NCBI GenBank assembly: GCA_900549865.1
Contig: URPU01000043.1
Span: 1-18,734 of the forward strand
From: an uncultured Eubacteriales bacterium
GTDB lineage: Bacteria; Bacillota; Clostridia; Oscillospirales; Oscillospiraceae
Direction of reading: 5' to 3'
DNA length: 18,734 bases
In this document: positions 1-7,152 of the stretch, one piece after another
Layout: each line of letters opens with the position of its first letter
Position numbering within the stretch: the stretch's first letter is position 1
Position numbers and translations under genes: made by a program
Notes under the pieces: model-generated
What the model was told of the DNA's origin: nothing
What the model saw: only the letters and a program-made list of their open reading frames with translations
Databases searched by the model: none

Positions 1-66
1 CCGGACGAGGTAGCCTTTCCGGATGAAGGCCTCCAGATTTTCCTTCGCCCTGGCGCTCGTTTTCAT
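1..66 (-). CDS. Partial CDS at window edge, unknown protein (N-terminus only)
   Basis: An ATG at 66 on the minus strand opens a frame with no stop through the window edge. It gives 22 residues beginning MKTSARAKENLEAFIRKG. It starts only 6 bp after the stop of the upstream YczE-type gene, which suggests the two are co-transcribed. No strong Shine-Dalgarno is visible; the best is a purine-rich GAAAAG about 10 bases upstream. The visible part is basic and helical in character, but too short to assign to a family. It could be the start of a small regulator or enzyme. The call rests on spacing and the open frame only. Confidence 0.45.
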   Translation of the reverse strand, partial: MKTSARAKENLEAFIRKGYLVR

Positions 67-72
67 CCGTTT

Positions 73-705
73 TCACTTTTCTATTCCGCAAAGGCGGCGC
101 GAAACGTGCCTGTCGAAGAAGCTGATGAACGGCCCCAGACCGAGGGCGCACACCAGCGTGCCAAGCCCCACTATACCGCCGAAGAGGAACGCGATAAGAG
201 CGCTCAGCCCGTCCACAAATATCCGGCACCAGAAGTACGGCACCTTTTTCAGCTTCTCGTCCAGCACTATGGCCAGCGCGTCGTACGGCGCGATGCCCGC
301 GTCTGCCGTCTGGTACATGGAGCAGGCGAGGCTCAGTATTATCACACCGGCCAGCATCACGAGAAGCCGCGGCAGAAACGCGCCGGACAGCGTGAATATG
401 CTGTTGAAAAGCTTCGTGAAGGAGGACGAGATTATCCCCACGCCGAACCAGTTCGCAAATGTTCCCGCGCCGATGTACTTCCGCCCGAATATGATCTCCG
501 ATATGAACCACACGCAGTTGGCAGCGAACAGCGCCGGTGCAAAGTCAACGCCAACCGTGTCGCCGATGGCCATGACCATGGCGCTGCTTGGGTCGTTGCC
601 CATAAGCGAAAGCTTGAAAAGCGATATCCCCATCGCCAGCAGCACTATCCCCGCCAGCATGACGGCGAACCGCCGCCCTGTGACCCTGCCCAGAAGCTTT
701 TTCAT
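73..705 (-). CDS. YczE/YyaS/YitT-family integral membrane protein
   Basis: The 210-residue protein has about five hydrophobic segments (roughly residues 14-34, 58-70, 79-97, 109-130, 165-192), separated by short loops with glycines and charged residues. The pattern, including the phrase DAGIAPYDAL near residue 134, matches the YczE/YyaS/YitT group of bacterial membrane proteins, whose transport or signalling role is not established. The start at 705 is supported by an AAAGGA ribosome site about a dozen bases upstream and by a consensus promoter at 748-775. The gene probably continues into the cut-off gene at 66-1. It is not obviously part of the sugar operon, from which a hairpin and its own promoter separate it. 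Confidence 0.75.
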   Translation of the reverse strand: MKKLLGRVTGRRFAVMLAGIVLLAMGISLFKLSLMGNDPSSAMVMAIGDTVGVDFAPALFAANCVWFISEIIFGRKYIGAGTFANWFGVGIISSSFTKLFNSIFTLSGAFLPRLLVMLAGVIILSLACSMYQTADAGIAPYDALAIVLDEKLKKVPYFWCRIFVDGLSALIAFLFGGIVGLGTLVCALGLGPFISFFDRHVSRRLCGIEK

Positions 706-747
706 GATATCCGAAATTTCCTTTCCGCCGCGTAATATGCACGCCCT

Positions 748-775
748 ATTATAGCCCCGCGCCGCGGCATGTCAA
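748..775 (-). promoter_or_regulatory. Sigma-A promoter of the YczE-type gene
   Basis: Read on the minus strand, a perfect -35 TTGACA (775-770) and a perfect -10 TATAAT (753-748) are separated by 16 bp. Transcription would start near 741, leaving a leader of about 35 bases before the ATG at 705. Confidence 0.8.
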
Positions 776-786
776 GAATATATGAA

Positions 787-817
787 GCGCCGCGGCTTCA
801 TGCGAAAGCTGCGGCGC
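787..817 (-). terminator. Stem-loop after the sugar ABC operon, likely terminator
   Basis: A 12-bp stem with one mismatch (787-798 pairing with 806-817) and a 7-base loop lies 42 bp past the stop of the sugar permease. Downstream on the minus strand the sequence is AT-rich (TTCATATATTCTTG) but not a clean U-run, so it may be a weak intrinsic terminator or an mRNA-end stabiliser. It sits just ahead of the next gene's -35 box. Confidence 0.55.
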
Positions 818-858
818 CTGCTGGGAGAAGAATAAAAAAGGAGAACCTTGATGATGCC

Positions 859-1944
859 TTATGCGGCGGCACTGGCGCTGCGGCGCTTTTTCGCGCGCTG
901 AATGCTCTCTTTTATGACCGGGCCGATGGTCTGGATGAGGATGACTATTATCAGCACCAGACCCTGGAAGGTGTCCTGTATATCCACGCTGAGCGCCGGG
1001 ATGGACACGATGATGAAGTTTATCGTCGTGTACGACAGCGCCCCGAATATGACGCCCAGCATGTTGCCGCGGCCGCCGGCCATGTTTATACCGGCCAGCA
1101 CGACTGCCGCGATGGCGTACATCTCATAGCTCTGCCCGGAGGAGGCGGGCGTCACGTTGCCTATCTTGCAGGCCTGAATGACGCTGGCCACGCCCACCAT
1201 AAGCCCCGTGAGGATGAACACGGAGACCTTGACCCACGTCGTGTTTATACCGGCAAGGCGCGCGCTCTTCTCGTTGGAGCCGACTGCGTACACGCTCTTG
1301 CCGTACTTCGTCCTGTTTGCGATGATAACGAAGATTATCACCATCAGCACGAACACGAAGGTTATGTACGGAATGGAGAACGAGCCGAGCGCAAGCTTGC
1401 CCGTGCCGAATTTCATGCGCAGGAATTCATAGTTGCTGTTGTCGCTTATCATGGCGAACTGACTCGACGACGAGCCGGATATCGCCGGGTCTATCGAGCG
1501 CACCACCGACAGCGTCAGCGACCGGTAGATAAGCATCGTGCCCAGCGTCACCACGAACGGCGGCATCTTCGCGCAGCCGACCAGCACGCCGTTCACGGCC
1601 CCGCACAGCGCGCCCGAAGCGAGCGCCGCCAGTATCATCAGCGGGATGGAGTTCGTGACGTTGAAGGTCATTATCGTTACGCCCGTGCACAGCACGAGGG
1701 CCGACCCGATGGAAAGGTCTATCTGCCCCGTGATGATGACAAAGGCCATGCCCAGCGCCATCGTGCCGACGATGCAGGTGTTCTGACTGCCGAGTATCGC
1801 GGCGATGTGACTCCACTTGAAGGTGTTGCCGTTGGCGCTGATGGTGAAGGAATAGGCAATCATTATTATAATAAGTACGAAGATGAAGCTGTACTGCGAC
1901 CAGATCCTGCCGGCAACGCTGCCGAAGCTGTTTTTCTTTTTCAT
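859..1944 (-). CDS. Sugar ABC transporter permease (RbsC/XylH/MglC-type, BPD_transp_2)
   Basis: This 361-residue membrane subunit would form the homodimeric channel of a carbohydrate importer. It shows 8-10 hydrophobic segments, the N-terminal IDLSIGSAL signature that ribose-type permeases carry in an early membrane helix, and the cytoplasmic coupling loop GKSVYAVGSNEKSARLAGIN (about residues 215-234) that docks to the ATPase. The C-terminus is short and basic (KKRRSASAAA). The ATG overlaps the ATPase stop by 4 bp (ATGA), indicating translational coupling, and a GGAGGT ribosome site lies in the end of the ATPase gene. Substrate cannot be read from this subunit; the family carries ribose, xylose, galactose, inositol and autoinducer-2. 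Confidence 0.93.
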   Translation of the reverse strand: MKKKNSFGSVAGRIWSQYSFIFVLIIIMIAYSFTISANGNTFKWSHIAAILGSQNTCIVGTMALGMAFVIITGQIDLSIGSALVLCTGVTIMTFNVTNSIPLMILAALASGALCGAVNGVLVGCAKMPPFVVTLGTMLIYRSLTLSVVRSIDPAISGSSSSQFAMISDNSNYEFLRMKFGTGKLALGSFSIPYITFVFVLMVIIFVIIANRTKYGKSVYAVGSNEKSARLAGINTTWVKVSVFILTGLMVGVASVIQACKIGNVTPASSGQSYEMYAIAAVVLAGINMAGGRGNMLGVIFGALSYTTINFIIVSIPALSVDIQDTFQGLVLIIVILIQTIGPVIKESIQRAKKRRSASAAA

Positions 1945-3443
1945 TGTGCTACCTCCACATGAGTCTCGATCGCGTTGGTGGAATAGAGCATCACATCGCG
2001 CTCATTCACCTCGGCGTGGCTGAACTCTTTTGCAATCCTGCCCTCATAGAATACTATGCATCTGTCGGCGACTTTTTTTATCTCGGGTATCTCGAGCGTG
2101 TTGAAGATGACCGCCTTGCCGTCGTTTGCAAACTCAAGCATGAGCTTGTATATCTCGGCCTTCGCGCCCACGTCCACGCCCTGCGTGGGATTGTCGAACA
2201 GCAGCACGTCTGCGCCGATGTTCAGCCACCGCGCGATGAATATCTTCTGCTGGTTGCCGCCGCTGAGAGAGCTTATGTTCAGCGCGCTGTCATCCGCCTT
2301 GATGTGCAGCAGCTCTCTGTACCTTTCGTACCGCGCCGCTTCATCCTTTGCGGATATGAACGGCCTTGCGCGGGATATCTCATGCTCGGCAAGATAGAAG
2401 TTCTCAAGAATGCTCATGTCCGGCACGACGGAGTTCTCCTTCCTGTTGGCCGGAAGCATACCCACGCCGTGCTTCATGAAGTGCACGGAGGAGCCGTGTA
2501 TCTCCTCCCCGCGGACGAGTATCTGCCCGCCCTCCGCAGGCAGCGCGCCGAAGATGGTCTGCATAAGCTCACTCGCGCCGCAGCCTGCAAGCCCTGTCAG
2601 CGCCACTATCTCGCCCTTGCGCACGCACAGGCTTATGTCGGAAAAGCCCTGCCCGCTCAGCCCGCGCAGCTCCAGCACGTCCTCGCCCAGCTCGCGCGGC
2701 TTGTAGACCTCCTCGTCAACGTACTTTGTGCCGACCATGTCGGAGGTTATGGCGTGCGGTGTCGTGTCCTTTATATAGCCGGAGGAAATGTATTCACCGT
2801 TGCGCAGCACCGTGTACCTGTCTGCCAGCGCAAATATCTCCGGCATCTTGTGGGAGATGAAGATGAACGATTTCCCCTGAGTTTTCAATTTACGCAGAAT
2901 GCCGAACAGATGGTCTATCTCATTGTTGGACAGCGCCGTCGTCGGCTCGTCGAGAATGAGCAGCTTCGCGTCGGCGTACAGCGCGCGGCATATCTCCAGA
3001 AGCTGCTTTTCGCTGGTTTTAAGCTCGCTCACCATTGCGTTGGGGTCGATGTCCACGCCGAGGTCCTCAAAAAGCTCCTTCGTGCGCGCGACCTGCTCCT
3101 TGCGCCGCAGCAGGCCCAGCTTCCCGGTAAGCTCGCGGCAGAGGAAGATGTTGTCCGCCACCGTGAGATCGTTTATAACGTTCAGCTCCTGATGGACGAA
3201 CGCGATCCCGGCCTCCTCCATCTGGCGGATGGTCGGGCTTGGATAGGATCTGCCGAGGAAGCTTATCTCGCCCGTGTCGGCGGGGATAACGCCTGTCAGG
3301 ATGTTCATCAGCGTGGATTTGCCCGCGCCGTTTTCACCCAGCAGGGCGTGTATTTCGCCTTCCTCGACGGAAAAATGAATGTCCGAAAGCGCCTTGGAGC
3401 CGCCGAAGGCCTTCGAGACATGCTTCATTTCAAGGATAGTCAT
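1941..3443 (-). CDS. Sugar ABC transporter ATP-binding protein, tandem-domain (RbsA/MglA/XylG-type)
   Basis: This 500-residue protein fuses two nucleotide-binding domains and would energise the permease at 859-1944. The first domain has Walker A GENGAGKST (residues 36-44), a divergent signature SEKQLLEI and Walker B LLILDEPT (about 161-168). The second domain has a degenerate P-loop (LAGCGASE), as is usual in this family, a canonical LSGGNQQ signature, and a Walker B ending in FDNPTQG, where the catalytic glutamate is replaced by Asn418. The start at 3443 has AAGGAG 10-11 bases upstream. The gene follows the binding-protein gene after a 106-bp spacer that contains a long hairpin and a palindrome able to pair with the ribosome site. 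Length is typical for the family. Confidence 0.95.
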   Translation of the reverse strand: MTILEMKHVSKAFGGSKALSDIHFSVEEGEIHALLGENGAGKSTLMNILTGVIPADTGEISFLGRSYPSPTIRQMEEAGIAFVHQELNVINDLTVADNIFLCRELTGKLGLLRRKEQVARTKELFEDLGVDIDPNAMVSELKTSEKQLLEICRALYADAKLLILDEPTTALSNNEIDHLFGILRKLKTQGKSFIFISHKMPEIFALADRYTVLRNGEYISSGYIKDTTPHAITSDMVGTKYVDEEVYKPRELGEDVLELRGLSGQGFSDISLCVRKGEIVALTGLAGCGASELMQTIFGALPAEGGQILVRGEEIHGSSVHFMKHGVGMLPANRKENSVVPDMSILENFYLAEHEISRARPFISAKDEAARYERYRELLHIKADDSALNISSLSGGNQQKIFIARWLNIGADVLLFDNPTQGVDVGAKAEIYKLMLEFANDGKAVIFNTLEIPEIKKVADRCIVFYEGRIAKEFSHAEVNERDVMLYSTNAIETHVEVAQ

Positions 3444-3451
3444 ATGTTGCT

Positions 3452-3483
3452 GTCTCCTTGCTCATAATTGGGAGACGTCTCCC
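3452..3483 (-). promoter_or_regulatory. Palindrome that can mask the ABC ATPase ribosome site
   Basis: A perfect 14-bp palindrome, GGGAGACGTCTCCC (3470-3483), lies just ahead of the ATPase leader. On the minus-strand transcript it can fold alone as GGGAG-ACGU-CUCCC. Alternatively its GUCUCC half can pair with GGAGAC (3457-3452), which overlaps the AAGGAG ribosome site with a 13-base loop. The two folds exclude each other. That it regulates translation is inference. Confidence 0.4.
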
Positions 3484-3502
3484 GGATGGGGTTTTATAAA
3501 TT

Positions 3503-3530
3503 GCGGATGCAGGGGAGACCCTGCATCCGC
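3503..3530 (-). terminator. Intercistronic hairpin after sugar-binding protein gene
   Basis: A perfect 12-bp stem (3503-3514 with 3519-3530) closed by a 4-base loop lies 20 bp past the binding-protein stop. It is followed on the minus strand by AATTTATAAAA, a poor U-tract. In binding-protein-dependent importers such hairpins commonly give partial termination or protect the upstream mRNA, so that the binding protein is made in excess. That role is inferred here from position. Confidence 0.65.
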
Positions 3531-3549
3531 GCGGTAGTAAGTAAAACGA

Positions 3550-4740
3550 TCAGGCGTGGCCCTTGAAGCCCTCGTACTCGCTGACGTTGGTGCGGTCAAC
3601 TATCCATACGGGCTGGTACTCGCCGGCGCCCTGCTCATAGCTCCAGCTGCCGGAGAGGTAGTCGAGCATCTTGTCGATGACGTCCTGCATCATCTTCGGG
3701 GAGAAGTAAACGCTCATCATGTCGTCGAAGTACTTGTCGGCAGTCGCGGACTGCTTGGAGGTACCGGCCATGACGTCGTACAGCTCCTGCATACCGCCGA
3801 TGGCGGAGATGTAAACATCCATCGCCTCGAGGTCTGCAAGGGTGGCCTCGGATGCGCCCGCCTCAAGGTAGTTGAGCATGCCGAAGGTCATTTCATCGTC
3901 CATGGAGTAGATGTACAGCTTGTTGCCGTTCGCCTTTGCCGCGGCGACTATCTCGTCCATCTTCTGCTCGACATAGCCGTAAGCGCCGTCAGCGGACCAG
4001 TTGCACACGACGGAGTAGGTGTTGAACACTGCGTCAAGCGCGGCGTCGTCCCAGGTCTCGGTGGTGGAGAAGCTCTGGCCGAGGGCCTTGTCGGAGTACT
4101 CTATCTCGCCCTTGAGGAACTGGCGGAAGCCTTCCTCGCGGCGCTTGCAGACGGTGCCGTTGTCGCCGTAAAGGGTCACGACGGTGTCGCCCGGCTGCAT
4201 GCCGTTCTTCTGAAGCCAGTATGCGATGCCTGCGCCGCACTGCCAGTTATCACCGGAGGCGTTGAGGATGGCGTACTTCTCGGTGGCTTCGATTATACGG
4301 TCGAAGGAGATGAAGGGGATGCCTTCCGCATACAGGGCTTCCTGACCGGCCTGTGCGGAATCGTCCAGCGCCATCATGACAACGCCGACTGCGTCGCCGT
4401 TTGCGATGATGGTGTTGACCTGGTCCACCTGCTCCTCACCGGTGGAGGCGGCCATGTAAACTGCCTTGTACTCGCCGGCCTCGGTTATCTCTGCGCACTT
4501 GGCCTCTGCATAGGCGCCTGCCTGCGCGGTCCAGCCGTGGTCGGGCGTGGGGCCCATAACGTACAGGGTGCTTCCGGAAGCTTCCGCCGGCGCCGCCTCT
4601 GCGGGTGCTGCCTCTGCGGGAGCTGCCTCTGCGGGAGCCTCGGCTTCGGGCTTGGTCTCCGCGGGGGCGGCCTGCTGTCCGCAGGCGCACAGCGCGAATA
4701 CCATCACCAGCGCCATGAGCAATGCGATGATCTTTTTCAT
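3550..4740 (-). CDS. Sugar ABC transporter substrate-binding lipoprotein (Peripla_BP_4 type)
   Basis: This 396-residue secreted protein would capture the sugar and deliver it to the ABC permease. The N-terminus is a lipoprotein signal: KK, a hydrophobic core and lipobox LCAC, so lipidation is at Cys20. An Ala/Pro/Glu linker with a repeated APAEA unit (about residues 36-55, coded by a 15-bp tandem repeat at 4592-4636) follows. The type-1 periplasmic-binding fold then begins at STLYVMGPTPDHGW and includes typical phrases such as QVDQVNTIIANG and GIPFISFDR. A GGAGG ribosome site precedes the ATG at 4740. The gene is third in the lacI-led operon. Ligand is unknown; the family binds ribose-, galactose-, inositol- and related sugars. 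Confidence 0.93.
   Translation of the reverse strand: MKKIIALLMALVMVFALCACGQQAAPAETKPEAEAPAEAAPAEAAPAEAAPAEASGSTLYVMGPTPDHGWTAQAGAYAEAKCAEITEAGEYKAVYMAASTGEEQVDQVNTIIANGDAVGVVMMALDDSAQAGQEALYAEGIPFISFDRIIEATEKYAILNASGDNWQCGAGIAYWLQKNGMQPGDTVVTLYGDNGTVCKRREEGFRQFLKGEIEYSDKALGQSFSTTETWDDAALDAVFNTYSVVCNWSADGAYGYVEQKMDEIVAAAKANGNKLYIYSMDDEMTFGMLNYLEAGASEATLADLEAMDVYISAIGGMQELYDVMAGTSKQSATADKYFDDMMSVYFSPKMMQDVIDKMLDYLSGSWSYEQGAGEYQPVWIVDRTNVSEYEGFKGHA
4592..4636 (-). repeat. 15-bp tandem repeat in lipoprotein linker
   Basis: Three near-identical 15-bp units encode successive copies of Ala-Pro-Ala-Glu-Ala in the linker between the lipidated cysteine and the ligand-binding fold. Such runs can change copy number by slippage without breaking the frame. 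Confidence 0.75.
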
Positions 4741-4821
4741 GTGTTTTCCTCCGTTAAATAAATTTTTTATAACATCCGCTCTTCGCGGGTATTATTTTTC
4801 AAATTAATGTCTGCTGCGCGG

Positions 4822-5859
4822 TCACGGGGCGACGGCGCGCCCCTCCCCGGCGGAGCGCACGCACGCGAACACCGCCCGCATGGACTTTATGATGTCCTCC
4901 GCGTCCAGAACGCTTTCGCGCCCTGCCTCTATCGCGGATACGAACTCATCTATCACGCCGGAGGACGCCTGCTGCGCGTCGTCGTTCGTCTGCATCCTGT
5001 CCAGCGCGTACAGAACCTTCGTCCCGTCGGCGTTGACGACCTGCAGGGAATACTGCGGGTCGGCGTAAAGCTTCATTATGCCCTTCTCGCAGTAGAGCAC
5101 CGTCGCGTTGCATTCCTCGCCGTAGTGCGTCCAGCTTGTCGTCACCGTCCCCAGTGCGCCGTTTGCGAAGCTCAGCACCTCCACGGAGTTGTCGTCCACC
5201 TCTATCGGGCGGCCGTCGGGGAACTTCTTGTCCAGCACCTTCATCGTGGAATACACGCTTTCTATGTCGCTTCCGATGAGATAGCGCACAAGGTCTATCT
5301 TATGTATGCCCAGATCTGCCATGGAGCCGAACGACGCGGAATCCTTCTTGAAAAACCACGTGTTCGCGCTTCTGTCCATGCTCCACATTTCCGGCCCCTT
5401 GTGGCCGAAGGTGGACTGGAAGCTTATCACGCGCCCAAGCTCGCCCGCGGCGAGAAGCTCCTTCGCCTTTTTATGCGCCGGGGCGAGACGCTGATTGTGG
5501 CCTATCATCAGCCGCTTCCCGCTCTCGCGCGCCGCGGACAGCATGGCCTCGCACTCCTCCAGCGTCACGGCCATCGGCTTTTCGCACAGCACGTGCTTGC
5601 CCGCGCGCAGGGCCTTGATGCTCACCTCGGCATGGGCGGCGTTGGCAAGGCACACGGAAACGGCGTCTATCTCGCTGTCGGCCAGCATCTCGTCTATCGT
5701 GGCATACACCCGCCCGCCGTAAAGCGCCGTCAGCGCCTCCACGCGCTCCTGCCGCCTGTCGAAAAAGCCCTTGATCTCCACGTTCGCGTTGTGGAAGTAT
5801 TCGTATCCGTGGCGCTGCTTTGCGATGGAGCCGCACCCGATTACACCGACTCTAAGCAT
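4822..5859 (-). CDS. Gfo/Idh/MocA-family NAD(P)-dependent oxidoreductase
   Basis: This 345-residue dehydrogenase should oxidise a hydroxyl of a sugar, cyclitol or glycoside using NAD(P). The N-terminal Rossmann fold has GVIGCGSIA (residues 5-13). The family-defining E93-K94-P95 motif (LCEKPMA) holds the catalytic lysine region, and the C-terminal domain has MADLGIHKIDL, with Asp182 and His186 at the places of the usual active-site residues. Length is typical. The ribosome site AAGGAG is built from the last codons of lacI, whose stop is 5 bp upstream, so translation is probably coupled. Relatives include inositol 2-dehydrogenase (IolG), glucose-fructose oxidoreductase and the 3-keto-forming glycoside dehydrogenases; the sequence alone does not choose among them. 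Confidence 0.9.
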   Translation of the reverse strand: MLRVGVIGCGSIAKQRHGYEYFHNANVEIKGFFDRRQERVEALTALYGGRVYATIDEMLADSEIDAVSVCLANAAHAEVSIKALRAGKHVLCEKPMAVTLEECEAMLSAARESGKRLMIGHNQRLAPAHKKAKELLAAGELGRVISFQSTFGHKGPEMWSMDRSANTWFFKKDSASFGSMADLGIHKIDLVRYLIGSDIESVYSTMKVLDKKFPDGRPIEVDDNSVEVLSFANGALGTVTTSWTHYGEECNATVLYCEKGIMKLYADPQYSLQVVNADGTKVLYALDRMQTNDDAQQASSGVIDEFVSAIEAGRESVLDAEDIIKSMRAVFACVRSAGEGRAVAP

Positions 5860-5864
5860 GATGT

Positions 5865-6893
5865 TTACTCCTTTTCGTTATTTCCGCAGCCGCCGGAAGG
5901 GCACGCGGATTCGCGCACCACAAGCCTGTGCGGCAGGTATGTCCTTTTCTTCACGTCCTGCCCCCCGCCGAGCATCCCCAGCAGTATCCGCAGGCTCTGC
6001 TGACCCATTTCATAGCACGGCTGCGCCACCGTCGTCAGATACGGGTGGAACATCGTCGTGTAATCGACGTCGTCAAAGCCCGTCACGGCGAGGTCGCCCG
6101 GAACGGAAAGCCCCATGTCGTGCGCGCGTGATATAACGCTCAGCGCCAGAATGTCCGACACGCAGAACACGGCGCTTGGCCTTTCCGGAAGGGCCAGCAG
6201 CTTCTCCGCCGCCGCAAGGCCGGAGGCGTAGGAGTAGTCCGCGCTTGCCATCACCAGCATCTTCTCGCCGGCCTTCAGCCCCGCGCCCGCCAGCGCGTCT
6301 CTGTAGCCCTGCACGCGCTGCCGCGTGGAGATGAAGTCGTTCGCAGCGCTCATCATCGCTATCCGCTCATGCCCCAGAGATATCAGGTAGTTCACCGTCT
6401 CCAGCGCGGCGGAATAGTTGTCTATCGACACAGAAGGGGAGTCCAGCGCCGGCACGTACTCGCAGCACTGCACCAGCGGGTACTCCGCCGCGTAGTTCCG
6501 CAGCCACCCGTGATTCCCGTGGCAGCCGAGGAAGATCGCCCCGTCCGCCCGGTGCTGCTCCAGCATTTTCAGAAAGCGCTTTTCGTTTTCGGCCTCTCCG
6601 GCTGTATTGCATATCAGCACGCTGTATTCGCAGTCGTGCGCAAGATCGCCTATCCCTGTCAGGATGCGCGAATAATACGGGTTTGAAAAGTTCGGCGCGA
6701 GAGTGAGTATCACGCGGCTTTCACTGCGCCGCAGGTTCCTTGCGGACTGATTCGGCGTATAATCCAGCGCCTTTATCGCCGCGCTGACCTTCTCCGCCGT
6801 CGCCGGGCGCACAGTCTCGCTGTTGTTCAGAACTCTTGATACCGTGGCCACCGACACGCCCGCCAGCTTTGCCACTTCCTCTATCGTCACCAT
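5865..6893 (-). CDS. LacI-family transcriptional regulator
   Basis: This 342-residue protein is likely a repressor of the adjacent sugar operon. The N-terminus is a textbook LacI helix-turn-helix, TIEEVAKLAGVSVATVSRVLN (residues 3-23), then the hinge helix YTPNQSARNLRR. The rest is a sugar-binding core of the periplasmic-binding type with conserved phrases (LGHERIAMM, AVFCVSDILA, VTGFDDVDY). Translation starts at 6893 with a GGAGG site. It is the first gene of the operon and sits under a palindromic operator in its own promoter, so autorepression is expected. The effector is probably the imported sugar or an early catabolite. The C-terminal tail after the core is Gly/Cys/Asn-rich (PSGGCGNNEKE). 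Confidence 0.93.
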   Translation of the reverse strand: MVTIEEVAKLAGVSVATVSRVLNNSETVRPATAEKVSAAIKALDYTPNQSARNLRRSESRVILTLAPNFSNPYYSRILTGIGDLAHDCEYSVLICNTAGEAENEKRFLKMLEQHRADGAIFLGCHGNHGWLRNYAAEYPLVQCCEYVPALDSPSVSIDNYSAALETVNYLISLGHERIAMMSAANDFISTRQRVQGYRDALAGAGLKAGEKMLVMASADYSYASGLAAAEKLLALPERPSAVFCVSDILALSVISRAHDMGLSVPGDLAVTGFDDVDYTTMFHPYLTTVAQPCYEMGQQSLRILLGMLGGGQDVKKRTYLPHRLVVRESACPSGGCGNNEKE

Positions 6894-6911
6894 GGGATAC
6901 CCTCCGGATGT

Positions 6912-6937
6912 GGAAAATGTAATCCATTACATTTTCC
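6912..6937. promoter_or_regulatory. LacI-type operator, 12-bp perfect inverted repeat with 2-bp centre
   Basis: GGAAAATGTAAT (6912-6923) and its exact reverse complement (6926-6937) flank a CC centre. The core TGTAAT-CC-ATTACA follows the LacI/CcpA-family half-site pattern and differs from the cre consensus only in having CC instead of CG at the centre. It begins about 4 bp past the predicted start of the lacI transcript, where a bound repressor would block transcription. Confidence 0.8.
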
Positions 6938-6947
6938 TCGCACGTTT

Positions 6948-6977
6948 ATCATAGCAGTCGCAGGGCTGGAATGTCAA
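6948..6977 (-). promoter_or_regulatory. Promoter of the lacI-dehydrogenase-ABC operon
   Basis: On the minus strand, TTGACA (6977-6972) and TATGAT (6953-6948) are separated by 18 bp. The predicted start falls near 6941, immediately upstream of the operator. I found no other good promoter before the binding-protein gene, so this one probably serves all five genes. Confidence 0.7.
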
Positions 6978-7079
6978 GGAAATTAACTCCCCGAGAAATA
7001 TTTTCAGCTTTATCACCAACATTTTCCCGCAGCATTTATCAGCATTGCACAATAATCCGCCGTGCATATTTTTTGCCAC

Positions 7080-7116
7080 TTGACAAAGCGGAAAATTGTG
7101 ATTAATTTATAAATCA
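7080..7116 (+). promoter_or_regulatory. Promoter of the isomerase gene, with imperfect dyad at the -10
   Basis: A perfect -35 TTGACA (7080-7085) is followed at 17 bp by TAATTT (7103-7108), a weak -10. An imperfect 18-bp dyad, TGATTAATTTATAAATCA (7099-7116), overlaps the -10 and may bind a regulator. It only loosely resembles the lacI operator. Confidence 0.5.
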
Positions 7117-7152
7117 GGATGAAACAATATGCTATTTCTGGGAGGAATGCAC

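Noticed and set aside
1944..3467. A 507-codon open frame on the plus strand
   Set aside because: It is exactly antisense to the sugar ABC ATPase with its Walker and signature motifs, and has no ribosome site or family features.
859..4740. Naming the sugar importer rbsACB (ribose)
   Set aside because: The family match is strong but ribose specificity is not shown. There is no ribokinase or RbsD, and the neighbours suggest oxidation rather than phosphorylation.
4776..4788. A short CCGC/GCGG hairpin between dehydrogenase and binding-protein genes as a terminator
   Set aside because: The stem is only 4 bp, with no matching U-run, and no good promoter follows, so the genes most likely share one transcript.
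6918..6931. The lacI operator read as a CcpA catabolite-repression site
   Set aside because: The core fits the cre pattern except for the central CG. The extra perfect 6-bp extension on each side and its location in the lacI promoter favour the local repressor, though dual binding cannot be excluded.
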